A stretch of 25,584 nt of DNA from CAZYBG01 sp964645155 (GCA_964645155.1 CAZYBG010000041.1:1-25584), one strand, 5' to 3'; shown: positions 1 to 6,960, counted from the stretch's first letter. The notes: a model not told the origin generated them from the letters alone. A program made the numbers and translations.

Positions 1-526
1 GCGGCCGGCGGCCGCGGGCGGCAAGGTCCGGCACCGCCCTGAGCCAGGCGGCGAGCGCGCCCGCCCGGGCAAGGTCGCGCACCGGCGCCTCGGCCCCGGG
101 CGGGGCGCCCAGGGCCAGGGCCGCGGCCCACATCAGGGTGCCGCCGGTGGCGTCGAGATGCGCGGCGAGCGCGGCGGCATCGGCGAAGGGCGCCCGCCCG
201 ATGTCCCAGCGCCGGGCGGCGATCAGGGCGTCGAGAAGCGCGGGCGCGATGCCGGCCGCGCGGATCACCGCCGCAAGCGGCGCCGCCACCTCATGCGCGC
301 GCGGCGCCCTGCCCTGCCCGATCTCCTCGACCGCGTCGCGCCACCATTGCAGCCGCATCTCGGCGATCAGCGGCTCCTGCGTCAGCCATGGCGCGCGCGC
401 CACCTCGAGGTTGAAGGCATAGAGCGGCAGGAGCCGCTCCCGCGCCGCAGGCGGCGCCGCCATCAGCGCGAGGAAGCGGTCGGGGTCGCCCCGCGCGAGC
501 GTCTCGGCAAGGGGGCCGAGGCTCAT
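1..526 (-). CDS. Squalene/phytoene synthase family protein, N-terminal part (runs off window)
   Basis: Partial gene. The ATG at 526 opens an uninterrupted minus-strand frame to the window edge (175 codons seen). It reads MSLGPLAETLARGDPDRFLA, then PLYAFNLEVARAP at about residues 38-50 and EMRLQWWRDAVEEIG at about 59-73, and later GGTLMWAAALALG. The 'LYAFNLEVAR...MRLQWWRD' pattern is typical of the squalene/phytoene synthase-like (NDUFAF6-related) family in alphaproteobacteria, in which the prenyl-diphosphate Asp motifs of true synthases are degenerate. A real prenyl-transfer reaction is therefore uncertain; the mitochondrial relative is a complex I assembly factor. The ATG overlaps the stop of the upstream methyltransferase by 4 bases (ATGA), so translation is probably coupled in the cimA operon. 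Confidence 0.75.
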   Translation of the reverse strand, partial: MSLGPLAETLARGDPDRFLALMAAPPAARERLLPLYAFNLEVARAPWLTQEPLIAEMRLQWWRDAVEEIGQGRAPRAHEVAAPLAAVIRAAGIAPALLDALIAARRWDIGRAPFADAAALAAHLDATGGTLMWAAALALGAPPGAEAPVRDLARAGALAAWLRAVPDLAARGRRP

Positions 527-1239
527 CCGGCGACGGCCACGACTTGAAGGTAGCCGTAGTCCCCGTCGTGCTCCCGCCAGAGGGCGATTTCGGTGGCTTC
601 CGCGTCGAGCACCGCGCGCAGCCCGGCATCGGCATCGGCTCGCGCGCGCAGGGCGGCGAGCCGCGCGGCGAGCGGGTCGTAATACGCCGCCCAGGCCGCA
701 TCGGGCAGCCAGCGGCGCGCGACGACGCGGTAGCCGGCCGCCGCCACGCGGGCCTCGACCCCGGCGGCGTCGCACATCGCGGGGTAGGCCCGCCAGAAGT
801 CGAGGGCGGCCCCGGACGGCCGGTCGACCCGCCAGGCGATCTGCGAGACGGCGACGGCGGCACCCTTCTTCAGATGGCGCCGCCAGCCCCGAAGCGCCTC
901 GGTCACGCCGAGGAAGTAGACCGCGCCCGCCGACCAGATCAGGTCGAACTGCCCCGGAGGATCGGCCATGTCGCCCTCGATCACCGTGACGCGCGGGTCA
1001 CCGGCATGCCGCCGGCGCGCCGCCTCGACGTAGGCCGCATGCCTGTCGATGGCCACGACGCTGCCCGCGGGGGCGTGCTCGAGCAGCCCGGCGATGTCGG
1101 CGCCCGGGCCACAGCCGGCATCGAGCAGGCGGGCATCGCGCGGCAGGACGACGTTCGACACGGCCCAGCCGAGGCTCTCGCGGTCGCCGGGCCCCTCGCG
1201 CGGGAGATCGCGGTGGAGGGTGAAGAACGCCCGGTTCAT
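523..1239 (-). CDS. Class I SAM-dependent methyltransferase
   Basis: 238 residues. Glycine-rich SAM-binding motif I LLDAGCGPGADI lies at residues 38-49, an acidic ribose-contacting position at AIDRH (63-67), and EGDM (88-91) marks the adenine-binding turn. FDLIWSAGAVYFLG (98-111) is the motif IV region. These are the standard Rossmann-fold methyltransferase landmarks and the length is typical. The C-terminal half (DFWRAYPAM, then DAAWAAYYDPLAARLAAL) probably forms the substrate cap; the substrate cannot be deduced. The gene starts inside the cimA stop codon (ATGA) and ends in an ATGA overlap with the phytoene-synthase-like gene, so it is the middle cistron of a tightly coupled three-gene unit. 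No link to citramalate chemistry is evident; it may simply be co-expressed. Confidence 0.85.
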   Translation of the reverse strand: MNRAFFTLHRDLPREGPGDRESLGWAVSNVVLPRDARLLDAGCGPGADIAGLLEHAPAGSVVAIDRHAAYVEAARRRHAGDPRVTVIEGDMADPPGQFDLIWSAGAVYFLGVTEALRGWRRHLKKGAAVAVSQIAWRVDRPSGAALDFWRAYPAMCDAAGVEARVAAAGYRVVARRWLPDAAWAAYYDPLAARLAALRARADADAGLRAVLDAEATEIALWREHDGDYGYLQVVAVAG

Positions 1240-2876
1240 TCCGCGGCGGCGGCGAGCGGCGCCGCGCCGACGTCGCGGATCAGCTTCCAGGTGATCGCGT
1301 CGAGCAGCGCCTCGAAGCTCGCGTCGACGATGTTGGCGCTGACCCCGACGGTCGACCAGCGCCGGCCCTGCCCGTCCTCGCTGTCGATCACCACGCGGGT
1401 CACCGCCTCGGTGCCGCCCTGCGTGATCCTGACCTTGAAGTCGACGAGGCGGATGTCGTCGATGAACCGCTGGTAGGGCCCGAGGTCCTTGGCCAGCGCC
1501 TTGGCAAGCGCATTGACCGGGCCGCGGTCGGTGCCCTGCGCATCCATGCTTTCCGAGACCGAGAGCATCTTCTTCTCGCCGATCTTCACCACGACGACCG
1601 CCTCCGACAGGCTGACCATCCGGTCGTACTTGTTCTTCCGCCGCTCGACCGTCACGCGGTAGCGCTTGACCTCGAAATACTGCGGCAGGAGGTCGAGCGC
1701 GCGGCGGGCCAGCAGCTCGAACGATCCTTGCGCGGTGTCGTAGCTGTAGCCCTGATCCTCGCGCGCCTTCACCTCCTCGAGGATGCGGGCGAGGCGCGGG
1801 TCGTCGGCGGCGACCGCGATGCCCGCCTCGGCGAGGCGCGCGCGCAGGTTCGACTGGCCGGCCTGGTTCGACATCGGGATGATGCGGGCATTGCCAACCG
1901 CGGCGGGATCGACATGCTCGTAGGTGGCGGGGTCCTTCAGGATCGCGCTGGCATGAAGCCCGGCCTTGTGGGCGAAGGCGCTGGCGCCGACATAGGGCGC
2001 GCTGCGCAGCGGCACGCGGTTCAGGATGTCGTCGAGCTTGCGGCTGAGCCGGACGAGGCTGGCCAACGCCTCGGGCGTGACGCCCGTCTCGTAGCGGCTG
2101 GCATAGGGCTCCTTCAGGAGCAGCGTCGGGATCAGCGTGGTGAGGTTGGCGTTGCCGCAGCGCTCGCCGAGACCGTTCAGCGTGCCCTGGATCTGCCGCG
2201 CGCCGGCATCGACGGCGGCGAGCGTGTTGGCGACCGCGTTGCCGGTATCGTCGTGGGTGTGGATGCCGAGCGCTTCGCCGGGGATGCCGGCGGCGATCAC
2301 CTCGGCGGTGACGCGGCCGACCTCGGCCGGCAGCGTGCCGCCATTGGTGTCGCAGAGCACGACCCAGGCGGCGCCCGCCCGGTGCGCGGCGCGCAGGCAG
2401 TCGAGCGCATAGGCCGGGTTGGCGCGGTAGCCGTCGAAGAAATGCTCGGCATCGAAGATCGCCTCGCGGCCCATGGCGACGAGGTGGGCGACCGAGGCGC
2501 CGATGTTCTCGAGGTTCTCCTCCGTCGTGATGCCGAGCGCGGTCGTCACGTGGAAGTCGTGCGTCTTGCCGACCAGGCAGACGGCCGGGGTGCCGGCGTT
2601 CAGCACCGCGGCCAGCACATCGTCATTGGCGGCGCTGCGGCCCGACCGCTTGGTCATCCCGAAGGCGGTGAGGGTGGCGCGGAGGCCGGGCGGCCGGGCG
2701 AAGAACTCGCTGTCGGTCGGGTTCGCGCCGGGCCAGCCGCCCTCGATGTAGTCGATCCCGAGCGCGTCGAGCGCCTGCGCGATCTCGATCTTCTCGGCGG
2801 TGGAGAACTGGACGCCATGGGTCTGCTGGCCGTCGCGCAGCGTGGTGTCGAAGAGATGAAGGCGGGTGCGGGTCAT
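1236..2876 (-). CDS. cimA: (R)-citramalate synthase CimA
   Basis: 546 residues, the usual length for the CimA branch of the isopropylmalate/homocitrate synthase family. It condenses pyruvate and acetyl-CoA to citramalate, giving a threonine-independent route to 2-oxobutyrate and isoleucine. The TIM-barrel start has the signature FDTTLRDGQQ (residues 9-18). GGWPGANPTD (about 47-56) and HTHDDTGNAVAN with NGLGERCGNANL are the metal- and substrate-binding elements; the divalent metal is held by the HTHDD histidines and the N-terminal Asp. The last ~140 residues form the LeuA-type allosteric dimer domain, where isoleucine feedback acts in characterised members. GGWPGANPTD favours CimA over LeuA. 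It lies 118 bases downstream of cysS and is translationally coupled to the next gene. Cytoplasmic. Confidence 0.93.
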   Translation of the reverse strand: MTRTRLHLFDTTLRDGQQTHGVQFSTAEKIEIAQALDALGIDYIEGGWPGANPTDSEFFARPPGLRATLTAFGMTKRSGRSAANDDVLAAVLNAGTPAVCLVGKTHDFHVTTALGITTEENLENIGASVAHLVAMGREAIFDAEHFFDGYRANPAYALDCLRAAHRAGAAWVVLCDTNGGTLPAEVGRVTAEVIAAGIPGEALGIHTHDDTGNAVANTLAAVDAGARQIQGTLNGLGERCGNANLTTLIPTLLLKEPYASRYETGVTPEALASLVRLSRKLDDILNRVPLRSAPYVGASAFAHKAGLHASAILKDPATYEHVDPAAVGNARIIPMSNQAGQSNLRARLAEAGIAVAADDPRLARILEEVKAREDQGYSYDTAQGSFELLARRALDLLPQYFEVKRYRVTVERRKNKYDRMVSLSEAVVVVKIGEKKMLSVSESMDAQGTDRGPVNALAKALAKDLGPYQRFIDDIRLVDFKVRITQGGTEAVTRVVIDSEDGQGRRWSTVGVSANIVDASFEALLDAITWKLIRDVGAAPLAAAAE

Positions 2877-2907
2877 CGGGCGGCTCCGCCGGAGGCCAAG
2901 CGGACCC

Positions 2908-2986
2908 CGCCGCGGGCCTGACCCGGGGCCCCGCGGTGTTGTTTCGGGCGGAGCGGGAGGCCCCGGGTCGAGCCCGGGGCGGGGCG
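2908..2986. repeat. Pair of GC-rich REP-like palindromes between cysS and cimA
   Basis: The short cysS-cimA gap holds two imperfect inverted copies of a CCCGGGyyyGACCCGGGG-type palindrome. One is near 2916-2938 (gggcctgacccggggcccc) and one near 2959-2981 (ggccccgggtcgagcccggg). The second alone forms an 8-bp GC stem with a 5-base loop. No T-tract follows on the minus strand, so it is more likely an mRNA-stabilising or REP-type element than an intrinsic terminator. Whether it recurs genome-wide cannot be seen here. Confidence 0.5.
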
Positions 2987-2994
2987 GGAGTGGG

Positions 2995-4392
2995 TCACCG
3001 GAGCGCCTCCAGCTTGGCGGCGTCGAAGTTGGATTCGGCGCTTAGTCCAACCCCTTGCTGCGTTATCATCACAGACGCACCAGCCGCTTCCAACCTGGAC
3101 TTGAGCGCATCAAACTCGGAAAAATCACCGGTCGCCTTGGCGGCGACCCTGAGCTTCAGGAGTCGTGGCAACCAAGCTTCCAGTTGCTCTTGAGCCGCCT
3201 TCTGCCGAGCCACGCGCTCCTCCAGTCCACCCCAAGTAAAGAGGCCGACGAACTCCAAGCCCCGGGCAACGCCATCCGCATTGTCACTTGCGTCCAAGTC
3301 AAACAGAACCTGGAGCGCCTCGTGAGTGTTCAGATCGTCGGACAATGCCTTGATAATCCGCGGACTCGGAGGAATCTCGCGCGCACGTTCAAGATTCCCG
3401 CGTTGGGCGACCAACCCGACCAGCCTCTGCAGCCGCGCGCGCGCCTCCCGCACCTTCTCCTCGGTCCAGTCCATCGGCTTGCGGTAATGCGTCATGAGCA
3501 TCACGAACCGGATCACCTCGCCGGGCACGCCCTGGTCCAGCAGATCCCGCACGGTGAAGAAGTTGCCGAGCGACTTCGACATCTTCTTCCCCTCCACCTG
3601 CAGCATCTCGTTGTGCATCCAGACCCGGGCGAAGCCGCCCTCCGGGTGGGCGCACATGCTTTGGGCGATCTCGTTCTCGTGGTGCGGGAACATCAGGTCC
3701 ATGCCGCCGGCATGGATGTCGAAACTCGGGCCCAGAAGCTCGTGCGCCATCGCCGAGCACTCGATGTGCCAGCCCGGCCGTCCCCGGCCCCAGGGGCTCT
3801 CCCAGCCCGGCAGGTCGGGGGTGGAGGGCTTCCATAGCACGAAGTCCATAGGGTTTCGCTTGAACGGCGCGACCTCGACCCGGGCGCCGGCGATCATGTC
3901 GTCGACGCTGCGGCCCGAGAGCCTGCCGTAGGCCGCGTAGCTCTCGACGGCGAAGAGCACGTGGCCCTCGGCCTCGTAGGCGTGGCCCTTCGCGACCAGC
4001 GCCTCGATCATCGCCACCATCGCGCCGATCCACTCGGTGGCGCGCGGCTCGTGCGTCGGACGCAATGCCCCCAGCGCGTCCATGTCCCGATGGAACCAGC
4101 CGATCGTCTCGTCGGTGATCGCGCCGATCGGGCGCCCGGTCTCGGTGGCCTTCGCGTTGATCTTGTCGTCGACGTCGGTGAAGTTGCGCACATAGGTCAC
4201 GTGGTCGGCGCCGTAGACGTGGCGCAGCAGCCGGTAGAGCACGTCGAACACCACCACAGGCCGGGCGTTTCCCAGATGCGCGCGGTCGTAGACGGTCGGG
4301 CCGCAGACATACATCCGCACGTCCGACGGGTCGAGCGGCGCGAAGTCCTCCTTCATGCGCGTCCGGGTGTTGTGCAGGCGGATCGTGGTCAT
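2995..4392 (-). CDS. cysS: Cysteinyl-tRNA synthetase
   Basis: 465 residues from ATG 4392 (MTTIRLHNTRTRMKEDF); GAGGA sits five bases upstream. An ATG 39 bases further upstream is rejected because its 13 residues do not fit the family start. The enzyme charges tRNA-Cys. Visible landmarks are YVCGPTVYD with zinc ligand Cys30, the HIGH-type motif HLGN (39-42), the zinc and active-site stretch GWHIECSAMAH (Cys near 211) and FPHHENE, and the KMSKS loop (about 269-273) followed by LGNFFTV. The C-terminal DALR-type tRNA-binding part is divergent: the usual final RDEL..GI.LED.PDGT.W is replaced by a weak equivalent ending DAAKLEALR. From about residue 322 to the end (about 3430-2995) codon use changes sharply, with many A/T-ending codons and about 60% GC, suggesting a recombined tail. 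Confidence 0.95.
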   Translation of the reverse strand: MTTIRLHNTRTRMKEDFAPLDPSDVRMYVCGPTVYDRAHLGNARPVVVFDVLYRLLRHVYGADHVTYVRNFTDVDDKINAKATETGRPIGAITDETIGWFHRDMDALGALRPTHEPRATEWIGAMVAMIEALVAKGHAYEAEGHVLFAVESYAAYGRLSGRSVDDMIAGARVEVAPFKRNPMDFVLWKPSTPDLPGWESPWGRGRPGWHIECSAMAHELLGPSFDIHAGGMDLMFPHHENEIAQSMCAHPEGGFARVWMHNEMLQVEGKKMSKSLGNFFTVRDLLDQGVPGEVIRFVMLMTHYRKPMDWTEEKVREARARLQRLVGLVAQRGNLERAREIPPSPRIIKALSDDLNTHEALQVLFDLDASDNADGVARGLEFVGLFTWGGLEERVARQKAAQEQLEAWLPRLLKLRVAAKATGDFSEFDALKSRLEAAGASVMITQQGVGLSAESNFDAAKLEALR

Positions 4393-4397
4393 GCGGG

Positions 4398-4474
4398 TCC
4401 TCGCGCGCGGGGCTCCGCGGCGGGTACGCATCCGGGTTTCGGGTGGAAACTGGGGAACGGCCCGCCGACGGATG
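4398..4474 (-). promoter_or_regulatory. cysS 5' untranslated region with interleaved complementary segments
   Basis: Between the leader stop and the cysS Shine-Dalgarno the RNA has CAUCCG (4474-4469) complementary to CGGAUG (4434-4429), and CGGCGGG (4467-4461) complementary to CCCGCCG (4424-4418). The order a-b-a'-b' means the two helices either exclude each other or form a pseudoknot. A small hairpin GUUUC/GAAAC (4450-4446 with 4440-4436) lies between them. A third stem, CGCGG/CCGCG (4419-4415 with 4410-4406), sits just before the Shine-Dalgarno GAGGA (4402-4398). No U-run follows, so control of translation or Rho-dependent control is more plausible than an intrinsic terminator. Confidence 0.45.
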
Positions 4475-4519
4475 TCAGCCGGTAATGCAGGTGCAGGCGG
4501 TGCAGCAGATGCCGTTCAT
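4475..4519 (-). CDS. Putative Cys-rich leader peptide upstream of cysS (MNGICCTACTCITG)
   Basis: A 14-codon ORF read directly from the sequence: Met-Asn-Gly-Ile-Cys-Cys-Thr-Ala-Cys-Thr-Cys-Ile-Thr-Gly-stop. Four of 14 codons are Cys, all UGC, at 4507-4502, 4495-4493 and 4489-4487. It ends 82 bases before the cysS ATG. Its ATG lies exactly where transcription should start from the promoter at 4527-4555 (seven bases after the -10 box), so the message would be leaderless; no Shine-Dalgarno is present. Cys codons just ahead of the Cys-tRNA synthetase gene fit a leader that senses charged tRNA-Cys. Leaderless polycysteine ORFs acting as attenuators are known in mycobacteria; function here is inferred. 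The frame could be chance, but placement, content and promoter agree. Confidence 0.6.
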   Translation of the reverse strand: MNGICCTACTCITG

Positions 4520-4526
4520 GGGCGCG

Positions 4527-4555
4527 GTTATACCCGCGGCGGGCCGGTCTGCCAA
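4527..4555 (-). promoter_or_regulatory. Sigma-70-type promoter for the Cys leader ORF and cysS
   Basis: On the minus strand, -35 TTGGCA (4555-4550; 5 of 6 consensus) and -10 TATAAC (4532-4527; 5 of 6) are separated by exactly 17 bases. Seven bases follow the -10 box before A4519, the first base of the Cys-leader ATG, which is the expected start point. This is the best-matching promoter in the window and predicts a leaderless transcript. Confidence 0.7.
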
Positions 4556-4614
4556 GACGCTGCACCGGGACATTCGTCCAAGACAGACGCGGCCAGGTCT
4601 GGCACCATCCGCCC

Positions 4615-5013
4615 ATGAGCCGCGCGCGCGTCAATGCCATCTGCCGGGGCCTGCCCGGTGCCGAGGTCTCCGACCCCTGGGGCGGCGGACACGACGCCTG
4701 GAAGGTCGGCGGCAAGATGTTCGCCTGCATCGGCGCGATGACCCCGGGCGTCAGCGTCAAGACCGACGGCATCGAGACGGCCGAGATGCTGATCGACGCC
4801 GGCATCGCGCTGAAGGCGCCCTACTTCCACCGCAGCTGGGTGAACCTGCCCTGGGGCACGGCCGAGGACGAGCTGCGCCACCGCCTCCTCGCCTCGTACC
4901 GGCTGGTGCGCGCCGGGCTGCCGAAGAAGCTGCAGGCGACGCTCGGGCCCGTCGTCGAGCCGGCGGGCGAGCCGGCGGGCGAACCAGCGGGCGGGCCTTC
5001 GCCGGGGGTTTGA
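4615..5013 (+). CDS. MmcQ/YjbR family protein
   Basis: 132 residues. The MmcQ/YjbR fold is recognised from the N-terminal 'ICRGLPGAEVSDPWGGGHDAW' region, KVGGKMFACIG (about 30-40), SVKTD (47-51), KAPYFHRSWVNLP (about 68-80) and the C-terminal SYRLVRAGLPKK helix. Members are small cytoplasmic proteins often called DNA-binding from their fold; no pathway is known. The last ~20 residues are a repeat tail, EPAGEPAGEPAGGPSPGV, encoded by three near-perfect 12-base units (gagccggcgggc). It is divergent from cysS; the 95-base interval to the Cys leader ORF holds the cysS promoter. No good Shine-Dalgarno precedes the ATG. The aminotransferase follows 49 bases downstream. Confidence 0.8.
   Translation: MSRARVNAICRGLPGAEVSDPWGGGHDAWKVGGKMFACIGAMTPGVSVKTDGIETAEMLIDAGIALKAPYFHRSWVNLPWGTAEDELRHRLLASYRLVRAGLPKKLQATLGPVVEPAGEPAGEPAGGPSPGV
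4968..5003 (+). repeat. 12-bp tandem repeat in the 3' end of the MmcQ-like gene
   Basis: Three consecutive 12-base units (gagccggcgggc, gagccggcgggc, gaaccagcgggc) encode EPAG-EPAG-EPAG. The third unit differs at two bases. Such an in-frame array can gain or lose units by slippage without disturbing the core domain. Confidence 0.75.
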
Positions 5014-5062
5014 CAATCCCGTCCGCGCGTGGCCACGTCCGGCCCGGCAGGGAGGGACCGGC

Positions 5063-6250
5063 ATGCGGCTTGCGAACCGGATCGGGCACATCACCGGCGG
5101 CGGCGCCGACGGCTGGGAGATCTACTACCGCACCCGCGACCTGGTCGAGGCGGGCGAGCGGGTGCTGAACCTGACGATCGGCGAGCCCGACGTGAAGACC
5201 GACCCGGCAATCCTCGCCGCAATGCACGAAAGCGCGATGGCGGGCAACACCGGCTATACCTTCGGCCCCGGCAAGCGGCCGCTGCGCGAGGCGATCGCGG
5301 CGCGGGTCGCGGCGCGGACCGGCGTGCCGACCACGTGGCGCAACGTCATCGTCACCCCCGGCGGGCAGGCCGCGCTCTTCGCGGCGCATCTCGCGCTGCT
5401 CGACGCCGGCGATACCGCGCTCTACTGCGACCCCTACTACGCCACCTATCCCGGCACGATCCGCGCCACCGGCGCACAGGCGGTGCCGGTGCCGACGCGG
5501 CCGGAGGACGGCTTCGCGCCGACCGGGGCGGCGATCGCGGCGAAGGCCGCGGGGGCGCGGACGATCCTGATCAACACGCCCAACAACCCCACCGGCACCA
5601 TCTATTCGCGCGCCACGCTGGACGGCATCGGGCGCGCGGCGATGCAGCACGACCTCTGGGTCATCTCGGACGAGGTCTACGACACCCAGGTGTGGCAGGG
5701 CGCGCATCTGAGCCCGCGCGCGCTTCCCGGCCTGGCCGAGCGGACGGTCGTCATCGGGTCGATGTCGAAGGGCCATGCGATGACCGGCTCGAGGCTCGGC
5801 TGGATCGTCGCGCCCGAGGCGGTGGCCGAGGCGGCGACCGTGCTGGCCACCAACACGACCTACGGCGTCGCGCCGTTCGTGCAGGACGCGGCGCTGTTCG
5901 CGCTGAACCAGGGCGAGGCGTTCGAGGCGCGGATCGCGGCGCCGTTCCGCCGCCGCCGCGACCTGGCGCTCGGGCTGCTCGCGGGGGCGAACGCGGTGCG
6001 CGCAGTGCCGCCGCAGGGGGCGATGTACCTGATGCTCGACATCCGCGCGACAGGGCTGTCGGGGCAGGACTTCGCGCGCCGCCTGCTCGAGGCCGAGCGG
6101 ATCGCCGTGATGCCGGGCGAGAGCTTCGGCGCCGCCGCGGCCGGACATGTGCGGGTCGCGATGACGCTGCCCGACGAGGCCTTCGGCGAGGCGATGGCGC
6201 GGCTCCTGGCGTTCGCCGACCGGCAGCTTGCGCCGGCCGGAGCCGGTTGA
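5063..6250 (+). CDS. PLP-dependent class I/II aminotransferase, AruH (arginine:pyruvate transaminase)-like
   Basis: 395 residues, standard for a fold-type I aminotransferase. Landmarks are NLTIGEPDVKTDP (about 36-48), NTGYTFGPGKRPLREAIA, VIVTPGGQAAL for cofactor phosphate binding, NTPNNPTGTIYS (the conserved NPxNPTG region), SDEVYDTQVW with the Asp that contacts the pyridine nitrogen, and SMSKGHAMTGSRLGW with Schiff-base Lys236. The Arg that binds the substrate carboxylate is in HVRVAMTL (about residue 364). The 'SMSKGHAMTG' version and the overall pattern resemble Pseudomonas AruH more than AspC, but substrate specificity is not proven. GGGAGGG lies about seven bases before the ATG. A TTGACA at 5010-5015 overlaps the stop of the preceding gene but lacks a good -10. 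Cytoplasmic. Confidence 0.85.
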   Translation: MRLANRIGHITGGGADGWEIYYRTRDLVEAGERVLNLTIGEPDVKTDPAILAAMHESAMAGNTGYTFGPGKRPLREAIAARVAARTGVPTTWRNVIVTPGGQAALFAAHLALLDAGDTALYCDPYYATYPGTIRATGAQAVPVPTRPEDGFAPTGAAIAAKAAGARTILINTPNNPTGTIYSRATLDGIGRAAMQHDLWVISDEVYDTQVWQGAHLSPRALPGLAERTVVIGSMSKGHAMTGSRLGWIVAPEAVAEAATVLATNTTYGVAPFVQDAALFALNQGEAFEARIAAPFRRRRDLALGLLAGANAVRAVPPQGAMYLMLDIRATGLSGQDFARRLLEAERIAVMPGESFGAAAAGHVRVAMTLPDEAFGEAMARLLAFADRQLAPAGAG

Positions 6251-6268
6251 GCCGGCCCGAACCGGCGC

Positions 6269-6290
6269 CCCGGCCCGCCCGAGGGCCGGG
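6269..6290. terminator. Bidirectional hairpin between convergent genes
   Basis: CCCGGCCC (6269-6276) pairs perfectly with GGGCCGGG (6283-6290) around a 6-base loop. It lies in the 51-base gap between the convergent aminotransferase and lipoprotein genes. No T-run follows on either side, so it is a GC-rich stop or mRNA-end structure rather than a canonical intrinsic terminator. Confidence 0.5.
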
Positions 6291-6301
6291 AAGCCGGAGC
6301 G

Positions 6302-6913
6302 TCAGTCGCCGAGGCGGCTGAACTCACCACGGTTGTCGGGGCCGATCCCGAGCCAGCCCGCGACCGTCGCCGCGACGTGGTTGGTGATCACCGACCGCTG
6401 CGTCTCCCCCGCCGCGCGGCGGCGGCGCGCCTCTTCGCCCGAGAAGGCCGGCGTCTCGGCCTCGATGAAGGTCGGGCCGGCAAGCACGGCGCCGGTCCGC
6501 GCGTCGAGCACAGTGGCGGTGAAGTCGATGTTGTGCACGCCCGAGTCCGAAAGCCGGGTCTCGGCCTCGAAGGTCAGGGCGTGGAACCGGGCCACCTGGA
6601 CGTTGATCACGACCGGGTGTCCGCCGCGCAGCCCCGAAGCGCCGCGGCGCACGGCCTCGCGCAGGATCACCGCGATCTGGGCCTTGCGGTCGCCGGGCGC
6701 GTCCTCGCGCCAGACGATGTCGGCGCGGGGCACCAGAGAGGCGGCTTCGGAAACCGTCAGCGAGGGCGGCACCACGACCTGCACGTCGGTGACGCGCCAG
6801 GCGCGCGTGACAGCGGGGTCGAGCGGCGCGTCGTAGCTGGTCTGGTAGACGCCGCCGCAGGCGGAGAGTAGCAGGGCCATCGCCCCGAACAGAAGAAATC
6901 CAGCCCGTGTCAT
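6302..6913 (-). CDS. Predicted lipoprotein, DUF6778-type
   Basis: 203 residues from ATG 6913. The start is fixed by a lipoprotein signal peptide: MTRAGFLLFGAMALLLSACGG, with lipobox LSAC and Cys19 as the lipidation site. The frame is open far upstream, but that part is an antisense shadow of the nucleoside hydrolase. The mature part has RAWRVTDVQVVVPPSLTVSE, ADIVWREDAPGDRKAQIA, RGASGLRGGHPVVINVQVARFHALTFEAE and a C-terminal VAATVAGWLG. I recall this arrangement from an uncharacterised Rhodobacterales lipoprotein family (DUF6778); the number is from memory. It is expected to be anchored in the outer membrane. Function unknown. It stands alone, convergent with the aminotransferase and divergent from the nucleoside hydrolase. 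Confidence 0.75.
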   Translation of the reverse strand: MTRAGFLLFGAMALLLSACGGVYQTSYDAPLDPAVTRAWRVTDVQVVVPPSLTVSEAASLVPRADIVWREDAPGDRKAQIAVILREAVRRGASGLRGGHPVVINVQVARFHALTFEAETRLSDSGVHNIDFTATVLDARTGAVLAGPTFIEAETPAFSGEEARRRRAAGETQRSVITNHVAATVAGWLGIGPDNRGEFSRLGD

Positions 6914-6941
6914 GCGCTTTGCTCCCCAAGCGATTCGGCGC

Positions 6942-6960
6942 GAGGCTCGCAGCGAGCCTC
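6942..6960. other. Perfect hairpin in the 5' region of the lipoprotein gene
   Basis: GAGGCTCG (6942-6949), loop CAG, CGAGCCTC (6953-6960): an 8-bp perfect inverted repeat about 30 bases upstream of the lipoprotein ATG. There is no T-run, so it is probably either an operator or a 5'-UTR stem. The role is unknown. Confidence 0.45.

Noticed and set aside
1728..2921. Long plus-strand open frame across cimA
   Set aside because: Gly/Ala/Arg/Asp-rich shadow of cimA; no ribosome-binding site or family motif.
4393..4431. Alternative cysS start 39 bases upstream (MRTRRGAPRARTRM...)
   Set aside because: The extra Arg-rich residues do not resemble CysS, and the start at 4392 has a well-placed GAGGA; the upstream start would overlap the leader RNA structures.
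5010..5038. Promoter for the aminotransferase from the TTGACA at 5010-5015
   Set aside because: The -35 is perfect but no acceptable -10 occurs 16-18 bases downstream.
4757..6148. Long minus-strand open frame across the MmcQ-like gene and the aminotransferase
   Set aside because: Shadow frame; the plus strand encodes two recognisable proteins here.
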